Positions 1-5,618 are shown, numbered from the stretch's first letter. The stretch: 5,648 nucleotides of DNA from an uncultured Chloroflexota bacterium (GCA_937138275.1 CAKZOY010000073.1:1-5648); one strand, 5' to 3'. Made by a program: numbers and translations. Notes: generated from the letters alone by a model not told the origin.

Positions 1-43
1 AACTGGACGATCAGGTTTATCACTACCTATCGGAGTGACCACC
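1..43 (-). repeat. Left copy of an inverted dispersed repeat
   Basis: The reverse complement of these bases matches 5431-5473 at 36 of 43 positions with no gaps. Mismatches are one base at position 15 of the alignment and a block of six at 29-34. Within it, TCACT (20-24) and CC (26-27) can pair with GG (32-33) and AGTGA (34-38), leaving a one-base bulge and a TATC loop. The first alignment mismatch falls in this loop, so the stem is fully conserved between copies. The window begins at its outer edge, so what lies further left cannot be seen. It is probably a REP-like intergenic repeat; a transposon terminus is possible, but no transposase is present. Confidence 0.7.
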
Positions 44-78
44 CACGAGCCGAACCGCAGTTTATTTTCAGACCAGAA

Positions 79-113
79 ACACAGAGAAAAATGTTCTTTG
101 TGTCCTTTGTGTC
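79..113 (+). repeat. Leader hairpin plus tandem CTTTGTGTC repeat
   Basis: Bases 79-88 can pair with 94-103 to form a 10-bp stem with one G-T wobble and a loop at 89-93. The 9-mer CTTTGTGTC occurs twice in tandem at 96-104 and 105-113, followed by degenerate relatives (GTATGTC, CTTCGTGGC) up to about 132. The stretch is A/T-richer than the genes and lies just upstream of the first gene. I could not place a convincing -35/-10 promoter pair in bases 1-145. The element looks like a dispersed intergenic repeat, although a role in the 5' leader of the transcript is possible. Confidence 0.5.
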
Positions 114-145
114 GTCCTGTATGTCCTTCGTGGCAAACGAAATAA

Positions 146-2998
146 ATGGATAATGCAACCAATGCCAATCAGGTAGCCCGATCCCGACTGCAGCGATTTC
201 GGGCAACCATCCGGCAGCGCTTTCAACGATCCCCCGAAGGCCGACCTATCACCCAACCCGCTCCGGTGACGCTCTCCCCGCGCGCTCTCCGCCTGCTGAT
301 CCTGCTGGTCCTGGCAAACAGTCTGGTCCTGGCGGCGCTGGGGTTCTCCCTCTACCACTCCACGGTGGCGCTTAATGCCCGCCCGCCGGTGGTGACCGTC
401 GTTGTCACGGCGACGCCGCCGCCGAACCCCACCCCAGCCCCCAGCCCCACCCCCTTCGGCAGCGGTGGCGCCATTGCTTTCACCCTCCGACGCAACGGCA
501 ACAGCGACATCTACGCCATCAACCAGGCCCCCCGCGAAATCGTCCGCCTGACCAGCGATCCGGCGGAGGACCGCGACCCGGCCTGGTCGCCCGACGGGCA
601 ACTGCTGGCCTTCGCCTCCCGCCGCGGGAGCAACTGGGACATCTACCTGCTGGACCTGGAGGGCGGAGCCCTCATCCGCCTCACCCGTCACCCCGGCTTT
701 GATGCCGGCCCCACATGGTCCCCCGACGGCCGCCAGATTGCCTTTGAGTCCTACCGGGAGGACAACCTGGATATCTACGTGATGGACGCCGAGGGCGGCA
801 ACGTCCGGCGGTTGACCACCGACCCCAACCCCGATTACAGTCCGGCCTGGTCGCCCGACGGTTCGGCCGTGGCCTTCGTCTCCTACCGGAACGGGAACCA
901 GGACATCTTCCTGTACGTCCTGGAAGGGGAGCAGGCGGGGACGGAGATCAACGTGACCAACAGCCCCGACATCAACGAATCCGATCCGGCGTGGTCGCCC
1001 GACGGCAAGCAACTGGCCTACACCATCTCCCGGTCCGGATACGCCACCGTTCAAGTGAGCACCCTGGAGTGGACCGCCCGCAGCGGCCCGCAGGCCCAGC
1101 CGATGCTCCGCCTCTCCTCCACCGACCTCTTCGGTTCCGGTTCCGCCCCCACCTGGGCCCCCGACGGTCAGAGTCTGCTCACCGTCTACCGGCGCGCGGG
1201 GTACTCCTACCTGATCGCCTCCAGCCTGTACGGCTGGGGCCTCTCCCAGGAAATCTACAGCGACCCCGGCCTGATCTCCCGGCCGGTCTGGGGGACGGTC
1301 CCCCTCTCGGTGCGCGCCATCGCCCGGGCCCGCGCGGCCGAACCGGAGCGCGAGGCGCCCCTCTACACCGAGTTCATCCAATCCTCATCGCCGACCGAGA
1401 CGCTGGTCTCCCTGGTCTACCTCCCCGACGCCAGCGGGGAGTACGAATGGCTGCGGCTGAACGACCGGGTGGATGATAGTTTCCAGGCCCTGCGGCGTCG
1501 GGTACGGGAGGAGGCGGGATGGGATTACCTCTCGTCGGTGGCGCTGACCTGGCAGCCGATGGAGAACGCCGAACAGCGCCTGAACTGGCACCTCTGCGGT
1601 CGGGCGGTGGACCTGGACCAGAGCCCTTATGACGAGACGCCGCCACAGATTGTCCTGGGACGGGAAGATGTGGGGAATGAGACCTACTGGCGGGTGTACC
1701 TGCGGGCGGCCCGTCAGGACGGGAGCCTAGGGGAGCCCCTGCGAGTGCCCCCGTGGGACCTGAAGGCCCGGGAGGCGGATAGCAGCGCGGCCGCCCAGGG
1801 GGGCCGTCCGATGGAAAAAGTCCCCTCCGGCTACTTTGTGGACCTGACGACCCTGGCGGCAGATTACGGTTGGGAGCGATCACCGGCCCTCTACCGCTGG
1901 CGCTACTTCTGGCCCGACATCAACTGGTGGCATCTCCAGAAAACGGAGAGGAAGGACTGGTGGGAATGTATGCTGGAAGTCTACCCCCCGGAGAAAGTCC
2001 GGGCCGTATTTGGCGCGCTGCCGGACGCCTTTGCCGCCCTCGCCGAAGGCACCTCCGCCACGCCGATGGTCCGTGGGGGGACTTTTGAGATCGGCGGACA
2101 AGTCTGGAATCTGGACCTCCCTTATGCCGACAAGATGCGCGCGGCCGGGATGACCTGGGTGAAAGCGCAGGCCCGCTACCCGCAAGAGGCCGCCCCCCTG
2201 ATCGGCGCGGCCCACCGACGGGGATTCAAGATACTCCTGGGCACGGTGGGTCCGGCGGGGATGGTCGCCCAGCAGGGATTTGAGGAAAACTACGCCCGCT
2301 GGCTGGCGCGTATGGCCGCCCTCGGCGCCGATGCCATTGAGGTCTGGAACGAACCCAATATTGACAGGGAGTGGCAGCCGGGGTATATTAGTCCGGAAGC
2401 GTACACGCGCCTCCTGTGCATGTCCTACGATGCCGTTAAAAAGGCCAACCCGAATACCTTAGTCATCGCCGCGGCGCCAGCGCCCACAGGCGCTTTTGAC
2501 GAATGCACTCCCAATGGCTGCGACGACCGCATCTTCCTGCAGCGGGTCTATGCCGCGGGCGGCGCCGAATGCATGGACTATCTGGGCGTCCACTACAACT
2601 TCGGTGCCACATCCCCATCGGCCGTCAGTGGTCATCCCGCCGACGACGGACGCCATCACCATTCCTGGTACTTCCTGCCCCAGATGCAACTCTACTACAA
2701 CATCTTCGGCGGCAGCAAGCAACTCTTCTACACCGAACTGGGGTACGCCTCGCAGGAGGGTGTTCCTCCCTTCCCCGACCATCTTTTCTGGGCCCGGGAG
2801 ACGACCGATGCCCAGCAGGCCGCGTGGTTGGCCGAGGCGGTGCAACTGGCGCGGGAGAGCGGCCTGGTGCGGGCCATTATCATCTGGAATATAGACTTTA
2901 TGCGCTATTTTGATGACCCGCAGGACGGCTTCGCCATCATCCGGCCGGGCGGCGTCTGCCCGGCCTGCAACGCCCTGCGGATGGTCGTGCGACCGTGA
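146..2998 (+). CDS. Membrane-anchored TolB-like propeller / M15-like / GH-A glycosidase fusion protein
   Basis: A 950-aa protein with four regions. Residues 1-46 are Arg-rich and probably cytoplasmic. One membrane helix lies at about 47-70, so the rest should face outward. A Pro/Thr linker (about 85-103) follows. A TolB-like PD40 propeller (about 107-385) has five W(S/A)PDG blades, at W147, W191, W235, W283 and W337. Residues about 405-615 resemble peptidase M15 (VanX/VanY type): an HxxGxAVDL motif at H482-D489 and a WWH motif ending at H596, but the usual Glu of EWWH is N593. Residues about 643-950 form a clan GH-A barrel (GH39/GH5-like) with WNEPN (likely acid/base E736) and YTELG (likely nucleophile E864), so hydrolysis is plausible. 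There are eight cysteines (484, 608, 758, 787, 792, 809, 938, 941), all beyond the membrane helix. The start is the first ATG of the frame and has no clear Shine-Dalgarno. The substrate is unknown; an envelope or exopolysaccharide glycan is an inference. Confidence 0.85.
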   Translation: MDNATNANQVARSRLQRFRATIRQRFQRSPEGRPITQPAPVTLSPRALRLLILLVLANSLVLAALGFSLYHSTVALNARPPVVTVVVTATPPPNPTPAPSPTPFGSGGAIAFTLRRNGNSDIYAINQAPREIVRLTSDPAEDRDPAWSPDGQLLAFASRRGSNWDIYLLDLEGGALIRLTRHPGFDAGPTWSPDGRQIAFESYREDNLDIYVMDAEGGNVRRLTTDPNPDYSPAWSPDGSAVAFVSYRNGNQDIFLYVLEGEQAGTEINVTNSPDINESDPAWSPDGKQLAYTISRSGYATVQVSTLEWTARSGPQAQPMLRLSSTDLFGSGSAPTWAPDGQSLLTVYRRAGYSYLIASSLYGWGLSQEIYSDPGLISRPVWGTVPLSVRAIARARAAEPEREAPLYTEFIQSSSPTETLVSLVYLPDASGEYEWLRLNDRVDDSFQALRRRVREEAGWDYLSSVALTWQPMENAEQRLNWHLCGRAVDLDQSPYDETPPQIVLGREDVGNETYWRVYLRAARQDGSLGEPLRVPPWDLKAREADSSAAAQGGRPMEKVPSGYFVDLTTLAADYGWERSPALYRWRYFWPDINWWHLQKTERKDWWECMLEVYPPEKVRAVFGALPDAFAALAEGTSATPMVRGGTFEIGGQVWNLDLPYADKMRAAGMTWVKAQARYPQEAAPLIGAAHRRGFKILLGTVGPAGMVAQQGFEENYARWLARMAALGADAIEVWNEPNIDREWQPGYISPEAYTRLLCMSYDAVKKANPNTLVIAAAPAPTGAFDECTPNGCDDRIFLQRVYAAGGAECMDYLGVHYNFGATSPSAVSGHPADDGRHHHSWYFLPQMQLYYNIFGGSKQLFYTELGYASQEGVPPFPDHLFWARETTDAQQAAWLAEAVQLARESGLVRAIIIWNIDFMRYFDDPQDGFAIIRPGGVCPACNALRMVVRP

Positions 2999-3005
2999 GG
3001 AGGGG
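2997..3005 (+). promoter_or_regulatory. Ribosome binding site of the NfeD gene
   Basis: GAGGAGGGG overlaps the TGA stop (2996-2998) of the preceding gene. Its GGAGG core (2999-3003) sits 5 bases before the ATG at 3009. This fixes the NfeD start at 3009 rather than at in-frame ATGs further upstream inside the glycosidase gene, and suggests the two genes are translated from one message. Confidence 0.8.
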
Positions 3006-3008
3006 CCG

Positions 3009-3653
3009 ATGAGCGGAGATTGGATTGTGACCCTGCAGGAATTCCTGACCAATCCGAACGTCGCCTACATTTTCCTGCTTCTGGGACTGTGGGCACTGGC
3101 GGCCGCGTGGACGCTCCCCGGCACGGGCTTTCCCGAAGCGGCGGCAGTGATCTGCCTGCTCCTGGCGGCCATAGGGCTGGCCCGTCTGCCGGTCAACTTC
3201 ATCGGATTGGGCCTCCTGCTGGTTTCCAGCGCCCTGTTCCTCGTGGACCTGAAGGTGCAGAGCGGCGGGCTGACCGTGGCCGCAGTTATCGGCCTGATCA
3301 TCGGCTCCCTCCTGCTCTTCCGACCGGGGCAAGGGGTCGCGGTTTCTCCGTGGGCGGTCATCGGCGCTGCGGCCATCTCGGCGGGGCTCTTCGGATGGGC
3401 CTTTCGGGCAGCGCTGTGCGCCCAGAAGACCGCGGCCAAAACCGGCGTGGGGACGGTTGTCGGCGCCGAGGGAGTTGCCACCACCCCTATCGCCCCGATT
3501 GGCACCGTCCAGGTGCGCAGCGAACTGTGGACGGCGATCTCCGATGACCCTATTCCCGCCGGCACCCCGATCCGGGTCATCGCTGTGGACGGGCTGCGCG
3601 TGCGGGTGGCTCCGCTCCATCCCCCATCGGAACAGCAGGAACAGGCGGATTGA
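3009..3653 (+). CDS. NfeD family membrane protein, ClpP-less form
   Basis: A 214-aa NfeD-type protein, a family that pairs with slipins/stomatins in membrane microdomains. About five hydrophobic segments are seen (roughly 19-35, 41-59, 62-80, 88-104, 113-135). A C-terminal OB-fold-like domain (about 145-202) carries the family pattern: GVGTVVGAEGVATTPIAPIG, then a W-x-A turn near 174-176 and an alternating Val/Arg strand at 196-200. The N-terminal half (LTNPNVAY, then a GTGFPEAAAVICLLLA segment and LPVNFIGLGLL) matches the membrane part of long NfeD proteins, whose first half is a ClpP-like serine protease (established family knowledge). That protease is absent here, and nothing resembling it precedes the gene. 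The gene begins 10 bases after the previous stop, with its own strong SD. The slipin gene follows after a 161-base spacer. A membrane scaffolding role with the slipin is inferred. Confidence 0.88.
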   Translation: MSGDWIVTLQEFLTNPNVAYIFLLLGLWALAAAWTLPGTGFPEAAAVICLLLAAIGLARLPVNFIGLGLLLVSSALFLVDLKVQSGGLTVAAVIGLIIGSLLLFRPGQGVAVSPWAVIGAAAISAGLFGWAFRAALCAQKTAAKTGVGTVVGAEGVATTPIAPIGTVQVRSELWTAISDDPIPAGTPIRVIAVDGLRVRVAPLHPPSEQQEQAD

Positions 3654-3800
3654 TTCCCTGAACTGAGCTAAGCGGCGTTTCTGCGCTACTCCGCTTCGCT
3701 TCGTAGCGCACTACAAACGGCATTGCACCTGTTCGTAGTGAGCCACGGAGCGCAGTGGAGTGGCGTTGGTACCCTATTTGGAGATTCAACAAACCCTACA
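3654..3800 (+). other. Structured spacer between NfeD and slipin genes
   Basis: This gene-free spacer contains overlapping inverted repeats. TGCGCTAC (3682-3689) pairs with GTAGCGCA (3703-3710) as a perfect 8-bp stem with a 13-base loop. GCGCACTAC (3706-3714) can instead pair with GTAGTGAGC (3735-3743) at 8 of 9 positions. The two share bases 3706-3710 and so exclude each other. A third small stem is GCCAC (3742-3746) with GTGGC (3760-3764). No T-run follows any stem, so none is a standard intrinsic terminator. It may be a REP-like insertion, an RNA processing or stability element, or a switch; the sequence does not decide. Confidence 0.5.
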
Positions 3801-3809
3801 AAAGGAGGT
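3801..3809 (+). promoter_or_regulatory. Strong ribosome binding site of the slipin gene
   Basis: AAAGGAGGT is a near-perfect anti-16S match. Its GGAGG core ends 6 bases before the ATG at 3815. It selects that start over the in-frame ATG at 3755, whose extra 20 residues would be encoded by the repeat-rich spacer and by the SD itself. Confidence 0.9.
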
Positions 3810-3814
3810 CTCCC

Positions 3815-4705
3815 ATGGAAATTCTGTTGATTTTTTTCTTCTTTTTCGTCGCCTTTATCTTCCTGATCCTCCTCCTCTCCATAATTCGCGTCGTACGGGA
3901 GTACGAGCGGCTGGTCGTCTTCCGGCTGGGACGCTGCATCGGCACCAAAGGGCCGGGAATCGTCCTCCTGGTCCCGCTGATTGACCGGGCGGTGCTGGTG
4001 GACCTGCGGGAGCAGTTTATGGAAATCCCCCACCAGACCAGTATCACGAAAGACAATGCCCCCATCGGCGTGGACTTCCTCATATACTGGAAGGTTGTGG
4101 CCCCGGAGGCGAGCGTCATTCAAGTGAGAGACTTCCGGCGGGCGTCCATCGGCATCGCCACCACCACCCTGCGCGCCGTCATCGGCGACATCATGCTGGA
4201 CGACGTCCTGGCCCAACGGGAGCACATCAACCAGGTCCTGCGGGTCAAACTGGACGAAGTGACGGAGCGCTGGGGTGTCAAAGTGACCAGCGTGGAAATC
4301 CGGGAGATTGAGCCGCCCAAAGAGATTCAGGCGGCGATGAACCGCCAGATGTCGGCGGAGCGGAACCGCCGGGCCATGGTCACCGAGGCCGACGGTCAGC
4401 GGGAGGCGGCGATCAAGGTCGCCGAGGGGGAGAAGCAAGCCGCCATTCTGCGCGCCGAGGGAGAAAAGCAGGCGTCCATCCTGCGCGCCGAGGGAGAGCA
4501 GGCCGCCCAGGCCCTGCGCGCCGAAGGGTACGCGATGGCGCTGCGGTACATCTTTGAGGTCGCCCGGGTACTGGACCCCAACACGATGACACTCCAGTAC
4601 ATGGAGACGCTGCGGCGGCTGGGCGAGAGTCCGGCGACCAAGTTCATTTTCCCCCTGGAGTTCACCAGTCTGCTGGGGAGTCTCCGGCAGGAGTCTTCGG
4701 AATAG
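3815..4705 (+). CDS. Slipin (stomatin-like SPFH/band 7 protein)
   Basis: A 296-aa membrane scaffold protein. A very hydrophobic N-terminal segment (about 4-25, Phe-rich) anchors it. The SPFH/band 7 domain (about 27-180) shows the slipin pattern: REYERLVVFRLGR, GPGIVLLVPLIDR, VDLR, an ITKDNAPIGVD strand, TTLRAVIG, LDDVLAQRE and WGVKVTSVEIREIEPP. A charged coiled coil (about 185-240) follows, with an 11-residue repeat built on ILRAEGEKQA. The tail KFIFPLEFTSLLG is typical of slipins. Slipins oligomerise at the inner membrane and often have an adjacent NfeD gene, as here. NfeD precedes the slipin across a 161-base structured spacer, so co-transcription is likely but translation is not coupled. 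Its SD is the best in the window, which suggests high translation. I assign no gene symbol because bacterial naming is inconsistent. Confidence 0.93.
   Translation: MEILLIFFFFFVAFIFLILLLSIIRVVREYERLVVFRLGRCIGTKGPGIVLLVPLIDRAVLVDLREQFMEIPHQTSITKDNAPIGVDFLIYWKVVAPEASVIQVRDFRRASIGIATTTLRAVIGDIMLDDVLAQREHINQVLRVKLDEVTERWGVKVTSVEIREIEPPKEIQAAMNRQMSAERNRRAMVTEADGQREAAIKVAEGEKQAAILRAEGEKQASILRAEGEQAAQALRAEGYAMALRYIFEVARVLDPNTMTLQYMETLRRLGESPATKFIFPLEFTSLLGSLRQESSE
4412..4528 (+). repeat. 33-base in-frame repeat within the slipin coiled coil
   Basis: CTGCGCGCCGAGGG recurs at 4448, 4481 and (with one change) 4514, a spacing of exactly 33 bases or 11 codons. A diverged first unit begins at 4412 (IKVAEGEKQA). 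The units encode ILRAEGEKQA-type repeats of the coiled coil. The near-identity of the bases suggests recent internal duplication, and copy number could vary between strains without breaking the frame. Confidence 0.75.
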
Positions 4706-4706
4706 C

Positions 4707-4713
4707 GGGAGGA
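4707..4713 (+). promoter_or_regulatory. Shine-Dalgarno that points to an out-of-frame ATG (4717)
   Basis: GGGAGGA just after the slipin stop precedes the ATG at 4717; its GGAGG core ends 4 bases before that ATG. Reading from this ATG gives MQQRRGIRNWG and then leaves the thioredoxin frame. The thioredoxin body, read one frame away, has no ATG or GTG near its 5' end, only TTG codons. The signal therefore looks like the original start of the downstream gene, cut off by a frameshift in the 7-base repeat tract at 4745-4779. Confidence 0.55.
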
Positions 4714-4742
4714 TAGATGCAGCAGAGACGGGGAATCAGGAA

Positions 4743-5171
4743 TTGGGGATTGGGTATGGTGCATTGGGGATTGGTGTACTGGCTGTTCTCTTCGTACTCA
4801 CTATGGCGGGCTGCTCCGGCGGGACCGCAACCCCAAAGGAGAAGCCCGTCGTGCGCGCAGTTCTGTTCTACGCGGATACCTGCCCCCATTGCCACTACGT
4901 GATAGAGCAGACCCTCCCGCCGTTGCAGAAGCAGTACGGGGACCAGTTGAAAATCCGCATGCTGGAAGTTTCCGACCCCAGCAACTACCAGTTGTGGCTG
5001 AAGGCGATGGATGACTACCGGGTGCCGGATAACTGGCGCGGGGTGCCGATGCTGTTCATCAGCGATAAGGTGCTGGTCGGGTCCGGAGACATCCCCGCCC
5101 AGTTGCCGGGCCTGATTGAGCAGTATCTGGCATCCGGCGGAGTGGACTACCCCGATTTTATGCCCCGATAG
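4743..5171 (+). CDS. Thioredoxin-like lipoprotein with CPHC motif; 5' end probably frameshifted
   Basis: As read from the TTG at 4743 it is 142 aa: a hydrophobic segment (8-21), a lipobox ending LTMAGC (lipidated Cys24), a short linker and a thioredoxin fold. AVLFYADTCPHC puts the redox CxxC at 47-50, and GVPMLF carries the expected cis-Pro at 102. The predicted location is outside the membrane, lipid-anchored, acting as a thiol-disulfide exchanger; its partners are unknown. The start is doubtful. TTG 4743 has only a weak upstream GGGGAA, and its signal peptide has no Lys or Arg before the hydrophobic core. The ATG at 4717 has a good SD and encodes QQRRGIR, an ideal basic n-region, but lies one frame off. 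Gaining one base or one 7-base unit near 4745-4751 would join the two without a stop. The gene may therefore be read from TTG, carry a natural frameshift, or contain a sequencing error. It follows the slipin gene closely and is followed by a hairpin. Confidence 0.82.
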   Translation: MGIGYGALGIGVLAVLFVLTMAGCSGGTATPKEKPVVRAVLFYADTCPHCHYVIEQTLPPLQKQYGDQLKIRMLEVSDPSNYQLWLKAMDDYRVPDNWRGVPMLFISDKVLVGSGDIPAQLPGLIEQYLASGGVDYPDFMPR

Positions 5172-5193
5172 AGGCTTTGCTGCATGGGGAGCG

Positions 5194-5228
5194 GTCGGTG
5201 GGCGGCGGCTTCGCCGCCGCCCACCGAC
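5194..5228 (+). terminator. Probable transcription terminator hairpin after the gene cluster
   Basis: Bases 5194-5209 and 5213-5228 form a perfect 16-bp GC-rich stem around a TTC loop, 22 bases after the last stop codon. It is followed by a pyrimidine-rich stretch (CTGTTTCTGCTTTCCC) rather than a clean T-run, so it may terminate weakly or serve to protect the 3' end. Its central bases are identical to those of the hairpin at 5574-5618, which suggests that both derive from a repeat family. Confidence 0.6.
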
Positions 5229-5273
5229 TCCTGTTTCTGCTTTCCCTGCCTCCCAACCCTCGTAACTGTTTTC

Positions 5274-5295
5274 ACCGTCCCCGCAGGGGGACGGT
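5274..5295 (+). repeat. Short GC-rich hairpin
   Basis: ACCGTCCCC (5274-5282) pairs perfectly with GGGGACGGT (5287-5295) around a GCAG loop. No T-run follows. It lies in the gene-free tail and its function is unknown. Confidence 0.55.
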
Positions 5296-5314
5296 CGGCA
5301 CACAGCGCCCCAAA

Positions 5315-5337
5315 GCCGCAGGTTTCAACCTGACGGC
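5315..5337 (+). repeat. Bulged hairpin in the gene-free tail
   Basis: GCCGCAGGTT (5315-5324) pairs with 5327-5337 to give ten base pairs, with a single bulged A at 5333. The innermost A-T pairs are probably open, giving a TTTCAA loop. A purine-rich stretch, not a T-run, follows. It is likely another intergenic repeat unit. I see no gene between 5172 and 5648. Confidence 0.45.
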
Positions 5338-5430
5338 AAAAGAGGAACGGCAATCGCTATATGCCCCCTATTATCCGATTAATTTGCAAAAGTTCAAAAA
5401 CGCCCTTTTGGGGCTCAGCCTGACCGTTTT

Positions 5431-5473
5431 GGTGGTCACTCCGAGAGGTAGTGATAAATTAATCCGTCCAGTT
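5431..5473 (+). repeat. Right copy of the inverted dispersed repeat
   Basis: Matches the reverse complement of bases 1-43 at 36 of 43 positions. TCACTCC (5436-5442) can fold onto GG (5447-5448) and AGTGA (5450-5454) with one bulged T and a GAGA loop, a GNRA-type tetraloop on this strand. An alternative fold pairs TGACC (5421-5425) with GGTCA (5434-5438). The two copies bracket all four genes and end in the same nine bases (CGTCCAGTT on this strand). Confidence 0.7.
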
Positions 5474-5504
5474 CTATGCCGGTTTCATTTGCCCCTCCCC
5501 CTTA

Positions 5505-5562
5505 CCCCCTCCCCGTCGAGGGCGGACGGATCGTCTGCCCCTACAACCCCACGGGGAGGGGG
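5505..5562. repeat. Nested palindrome: 12-bp stem enclosing a smaller hairpin
   Basis: CCCCCTCCCCGT (5505-5516) pairs perfectly with ACGGGGAGGGGG (5551-5562). Inside it, GGGCGGACG (5520-5528) pairs with CGTCTGCCC (5532-5540) with one G-T wobble. The right arm can alternatively pair downstream: AGGGGGGA (5557-5564) with TCCCCCCT (5625-5632). This is intergenic repeat DNA of unknown function. Confidence 0.6.
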
Positions 5563-5573
5563 GAGAAAAAAAT

Positions 5574-5618
5574 GGGGTTTTGCGGGGCGGCGGCTTCGCC
5601 GCCGCCCCGCAAAACCCC
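5574..5618. repeat. Perfect 21-bp inverted repeat with TTC loop
   Basis: Bases 5574-5594 are perfectly complementary to 5598-5618. The arms run GGGGTTTTGCGGGG outside and CGGCGGC inside, around a TTC loop. Bases 5585-5607 are identical to 5200-5222, the core of the putative terminator, while the outer arms differ. Seven A bases lie just 5' of the left arm (5566-5572), so transcription on the - strand would meet the hairpin and then a T-run. That arrangement could terminate a gene entering from beyond the right edge. Confidence 0.65.

Noticed and set aside
68..1381. Long open frame of 437 codons on the minus strand
   Set aside because: It is a Gly/Val/Arg-rich composition shadow of the GC-rich propeller gene, with no recognisable domain, and it runs into the repeat leader. 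The plus strand has clear PD40 motifs.
2910..3008. In-frame upstream starts extending NfeD by 33 residues into the glycosidase gene
   Set aside because: The extension is out-of-frame glycosidase coding sequence. The GGAGG core five bases before 3009 fits the shorter product, which begins like other NfeD membrane regions.
3724..3778. Promoter for the slipin gene (TTGCAC with CCTATTT)
   Set aside because: Spacing between the candidate boxes is far from 17 bases and the -10-like box is poor, so I could not support a promoter call.
3755..3814. Upstream ATG extending the slipin by 20 residues
   Set aside because: The extension is encoded by the structured spacer and by the SD itself, and would place charged, aromatic-rich residues before the membrane anchor. 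The SD at 3801-3809 selects 3815.
3686..4438. Minus-strand open frame of 250 codons opposite the slipin gene
   Set aside because: The slipin reading on the plus strand is unambiguous; this frame is low-complexity and partly encoded by spacer repeats.
1..5473. Complete transposon defined by the inverted end repeats
   Set aside because: No transposase or recombinase lies inside, the outside of the left end is not visible, and the internal hairpin suits a dispersed intergenic repeat equally well. Kept only as a hypothesis.
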